From assembly GCA_018389105.1 (NCBI GenBank), contig JACATO010002207.1, forward strand, positions 490,501 to 554,500: a stretch of 64,000 nucleotides of DNA. The letters run 5' to 3'. The notes beneath the pieces are model-generated. The model was given only the letters and a program-made list of their open reading frames with translations. It had not been told where the DNA came from and ran no database searches. This DNA comes from Nautilus pompilius (taxonomy: Eukaryota; Mollusca; Cephalopoda; Nautilida; Nautilidae). The number at the start of each line of letters is the position of its first letter. Position 1 is the stretch's first letter. The position numbers were made by a program, and so were the translations under genes. Of this stretch, positions 61,851 to 64,000 are shown in pieces.

Positions 61851-62599
61851 CCACACACATCAATGAAAATGCAAACAATATTTTAATGATTATATAAACA
61901 TTCTATAAAAAGAAGTATTTATATTTTTAACCTAAATGAAACTGAATTTGTGCCATTAAGCATTAGTACATGTCAAAGTGGACTTAGCTCGGTATTATTT
62001 CATCAGTAAAAAATTGGCATGAGAATTTCTAGTGTTTCTAGAAATCACAGTAAATAAAATAAACACCAACACACACATCACAAGGGGGTTATTTTGATTG
62101 TCAGTGTGTATTTTGAAATTTATAAATTGGGTATAAACTGAAACAGAACTGGTTACAAACAAAATAAATCACATTCAGTTGCAATGAATACAGCTAGCTG
62201 GAAACATTAAGTATACTATACAGAAGTGTATGCTTTCACATTAATTCAAAAAAAAAACTTCTAAAATGTTAGAATTCTTTCTGCCTATATCGGTTAGTCT
62301 GCTACATGTATATAAACATTTTAGTTACAATCTTTGCATTTACGGTATTTCTATCTATGAAGCTTTAAAGGAAACAGAAATGACAAGTAATCTTGGGTGA
62401 GTGAAGTGCTACTGCATTTGTCAGGATTATTTAACCCAGTGTAAAAAAAAGTACATGGTTTTGAGTGATATGAAACAATCATAAATTGCTTTTTCCACTA
62501 AAAAAAATATACATTAATGGATGTCAAAAATATTTTTACTGCGCTTACAAAACAGCAATTCATTATTTTGAAATGTAAATATCTTGTGTAGAAAATAAA
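61851..62599. other. Non-coding stretch
   Basis: No gene or repeat family was recognised. Confidence 0.5.
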
Positions 62600-63330
62600 A
62601 AGGGTAAGAGCTACAATACCGCAAAACACATTGATCCAACAGTCTCATTAACTTGTCTGATGCAGTTTGAGTCAAAGATTTTTCACATTTACCTGCAGCA
62701 TCATCCACAATGTTGCTTCACTGACAGCAGGCGTATCTTCTTTCACTGTTATCCAAGTGATCCCCACATGCTTTCCATATGATTTAGGTTAGGGCTCGAC
62801 CACTTCATCACTGCTTAGATACCTTCTGTGGCCTTTTTGGTCAAGTAATCCCCTCCCCTGCAGAGATTTGAAATGTTTTGGTTTATTGTACTCCTGTGGT
62901 TTACAGCTCATTCAGACTATTCTGAATCCATTAGAGACAGCATGGTAAGCAAGAATGCCAAACTTCCTTGTCCACTATTCCATAAACTTTCTTTAGATTT
63001 TCAACCCCCCCATCACAATAAATGCAGCCCCTGGCACCGATCTTACCCATGCCATGTCTGACAATAGGGGCAATAGTTTCACTTTGGCTTTTCTTCTTTG
63101 CAAACAAACTCTGTATTTTATTGCCAAACAGTTAAGGCTCATTCCTGCTGTTCGATCGCCTAGTTCCTGCACATTCCTGGCCCATTTCAGCCTTGTTGCC
63201 GCTGGGAGCTTCTCTAGACTTAAGTCTGTTGATCTCCGAGATCTTGAGATGTCCAGGCAGGAACATGCACATGCTGAAATGCTCCATGAGCATGTAGCCA
63301 GTTTCCTTTTTGACCACACTGTGATCTCCT
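62600..63330 (-). pseudogene. Second decayed Tc1/mariner-type transposase
   Basis: On the minus strand the strongest block is KWSSPNLNHMESMWGSLG (about 62755-62808), matching the WPSQSPDLNPIExxW signature that holds the last acidic residue. Just upstream in the protein, YLTKKATEG corresponds to the DPKHTAKATKEF region, and VYGIVDKEVWHS (about 62960-62998) to the GIMDKxVYxxIL region. A C-terminal part follows toward 62600. The frame changes several times and stops are frequent. It differs in wording from the relic at 59-60 kb, so it is a different Tc1 lineage. The N-terminal limit is uncertain. Confidence 0.72.
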
Positions 63331-63559
63331 GCCTCCTGTTGAATGGAATTTCTTGATGCAGGATACAAATCCCCAGCTCACCCTAACGTCCTCCCTACAC
63401 TTTCTCCCCACTCCCAAGGAAACCATCAGTACTCTGTAATCCAAACTTTGAAATCGACTTCGATTTTTAAGGCTTCGAATTCCACAGATTCCGATCGATA
63501 TATCACTAGCCTAACCTGTATTAAAGTAAACCCTCGCTAACCATCATCTACATTTCGCA

Positions 63560-63957
63560 CCATCTGTCTTCCAAAGTGATCAAATAATGATCTCCACGCG
63601 GTTTCCGTTAGCACGGATCTTTTGATTTTGTCTGGGGGTGGGTGGGGGGTTTCTTTTATTGTTCTGGACGGAAACCACCAGCCTCCATCTCTCTTTCTTG
63701 TAAATAAAAGTTCTAAGACGATAATATGGTTGTGTTTTTTTGTTTTTTTTATTTTCCCAGACCCAGTTCTTAAACCGGCCGGATGCCATTTTCAGACCAA
63801 CAGCTCCCCCCCCCCACCACCAGAACGCCGCCACCTGGCGGCGAGAAAGCCAACCTTCTCCAGTAACCCACAAACCCAAACAGCCAGGCTGCCAAGAGAT
63901 CCGTCCATTCGAGTCGGTGATGGTTACGGGCCGGGGCCTAGAACTACGAGAGAAAAC
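63560..63957 (+). promoter_or_regulatory. CpG-rich promoter / 5' UTR of the gene starting at 63958
   Basis: From about 63.7 kb GC and CpG content rises sharply, as is usual around metazoan transcription starts of broadly expressed genes. It includes a C run (63806-63815), the CTCF-like palindrome at 63826-63843, and YY1-like ATGGC motifs near 63784 (minus) and at the start codon (AACATGGCGAC). No TATA box was recognised. A 132-codon minus-strand frame across it is a by-product of GC-rich sequence. Confidence 0.6.
63826..63843. promoter_or_regulatory. CTCF-like palindrome CGCCGCCACCTGGCGGCG
   Basis: A perfect 7-bp stem (CGCCGCC/GGCGGCG) surrounds ACCT. The minus strand contains CCGCCAGGTGGC, which fits the bilaterian CTCF core CCRSYAGRKGGC. 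It lies about 115 bp upstream of the predicted start codon. CTCF binding at promoters is established in bilaterians; binding here is inference. Confidence 0.5.
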
Positions 63958-64000
63958 ATGGCGACATCCTCCACCCACGGCGGCGGCGGCGGCGGCGCGT
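63958..64000 (+). CDS. 5' end of a protein-coding gene (partial first exon)
   Basis: ATG at 63958-63960 in good context (AAAACATGG) opens a frame that runs to the window end: MATSSTH followed by six Gly and Ala. The (GGC)6 run encodes polyglycine, common at the N-terminus of nuclear regulators, but too little is visible to name the protein. The CpG-rich upstream DNA and the sharp base-composition change support a true first exon. The remaining exons lie to the right of the window. Confidence 0.6.
   Translation, partial: MATSSTHGGGGGGA

Noticed and set aside
63580-63978. 132-codon minus-strand frame at the right edge
   Set aside because: It is antisense to the promoter and first exon, is driven by GC-rich simple sequence, and has no recognisable domain.
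1-64000. CRISPR array, operon, integrated virus or rRNA
   Set aside because: No regularly spaced direct repeats with unique spacers, no run of co-directional genes with ribosome sites, no reverse transcriptase or capsid motifs, and no rRNA-like sequence were seen. The 30-bp periodic array at 44.8 kb has no spacers.

Overview
The window reads as nuclear DNA of an animal, most likely an invertebrate. It is AT-rich and dense in microsatellites and tRNA-derived SINEs. It also carries palindromic MITEs and broken DNA transposons (piggyBac, Tc1/mariner and pogo/Tigger types), and it has no operons or long uninterrupted genes. A mollusc or other lophotrochozoan would fit, but that is a weak inference from overall texture. 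No prokaryotic, viral, CRISPR or rRNA content was seen.

Almost all of the 64 kb looks intergenic or intronic. The one protein-coding start I would defend is at the far right edge. There a GC- and CpG-rich segment (about 63.7-63.96 kb) leads into an ATG at 63958 in good context, and the frame stays open to the last base (MATSSTH followed by a glycine run). The upstream segment holds a CTCF-like palindrome. Near 13.1-13.4 kb a U-rich stretch with two perfect Pumilio-type motifs and overlapping AATAAA signals resembles the 3' end of a plus-strand transcript. Several short open frames flanked by plausible splice sites lie on the plus strand (21.07, 27.69, 29.06, 34.69 and 51.50 kb). Unassigned frames at 30.38 and 30.88-31.32 kb (plus) and 38.1-38.4 kb (minus) are also listed. 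None is recognised and all are low confidence.

Mobile DNA dominates. (1) A nearly full-length piggyBac transposase relic (about 15.6-17.7 kb) is interrupted before its C-terminal Cys/His motif by a GC-rich tRNA-type SINE, whose 11-bp target-site duplication is visible. (2) Two copies of a roughly 490-bp pogo/Tigger-like element lie in opposite orientations at 3.8 and 54.7 kb, with TA duplications and matching terminal repeats. (3) Seven copies or part-copies of an 80-95 bp palindromic MITE carry termini like CTAGGAATGTTCAAATGAAAC. (4) Two decayed Tc1/mariner transposases lie on the minus strand (59.0-60.05 and 62.6-63.3 kb). (5) At least seven copies of one SINE family and one copy of another are scattered on both strands.

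Other structure includes a degenerate tandem array of about 30-bp units at 44.8-45.2 kb, a recent 76-bp tandem duplication at 24.8 kb, and a 44-nt imperfect hairpin at 5.23 kb. There are also several repeat-poor islands that retain CpG (about 21.5, 34.3, 35.4 and 39.5 kb) and are candidate regulatory elements. The window shows no interacting gene system. It is best read as the upstream flank of the gene starting at 63958 plus a gene-poor region shaped by transposons.
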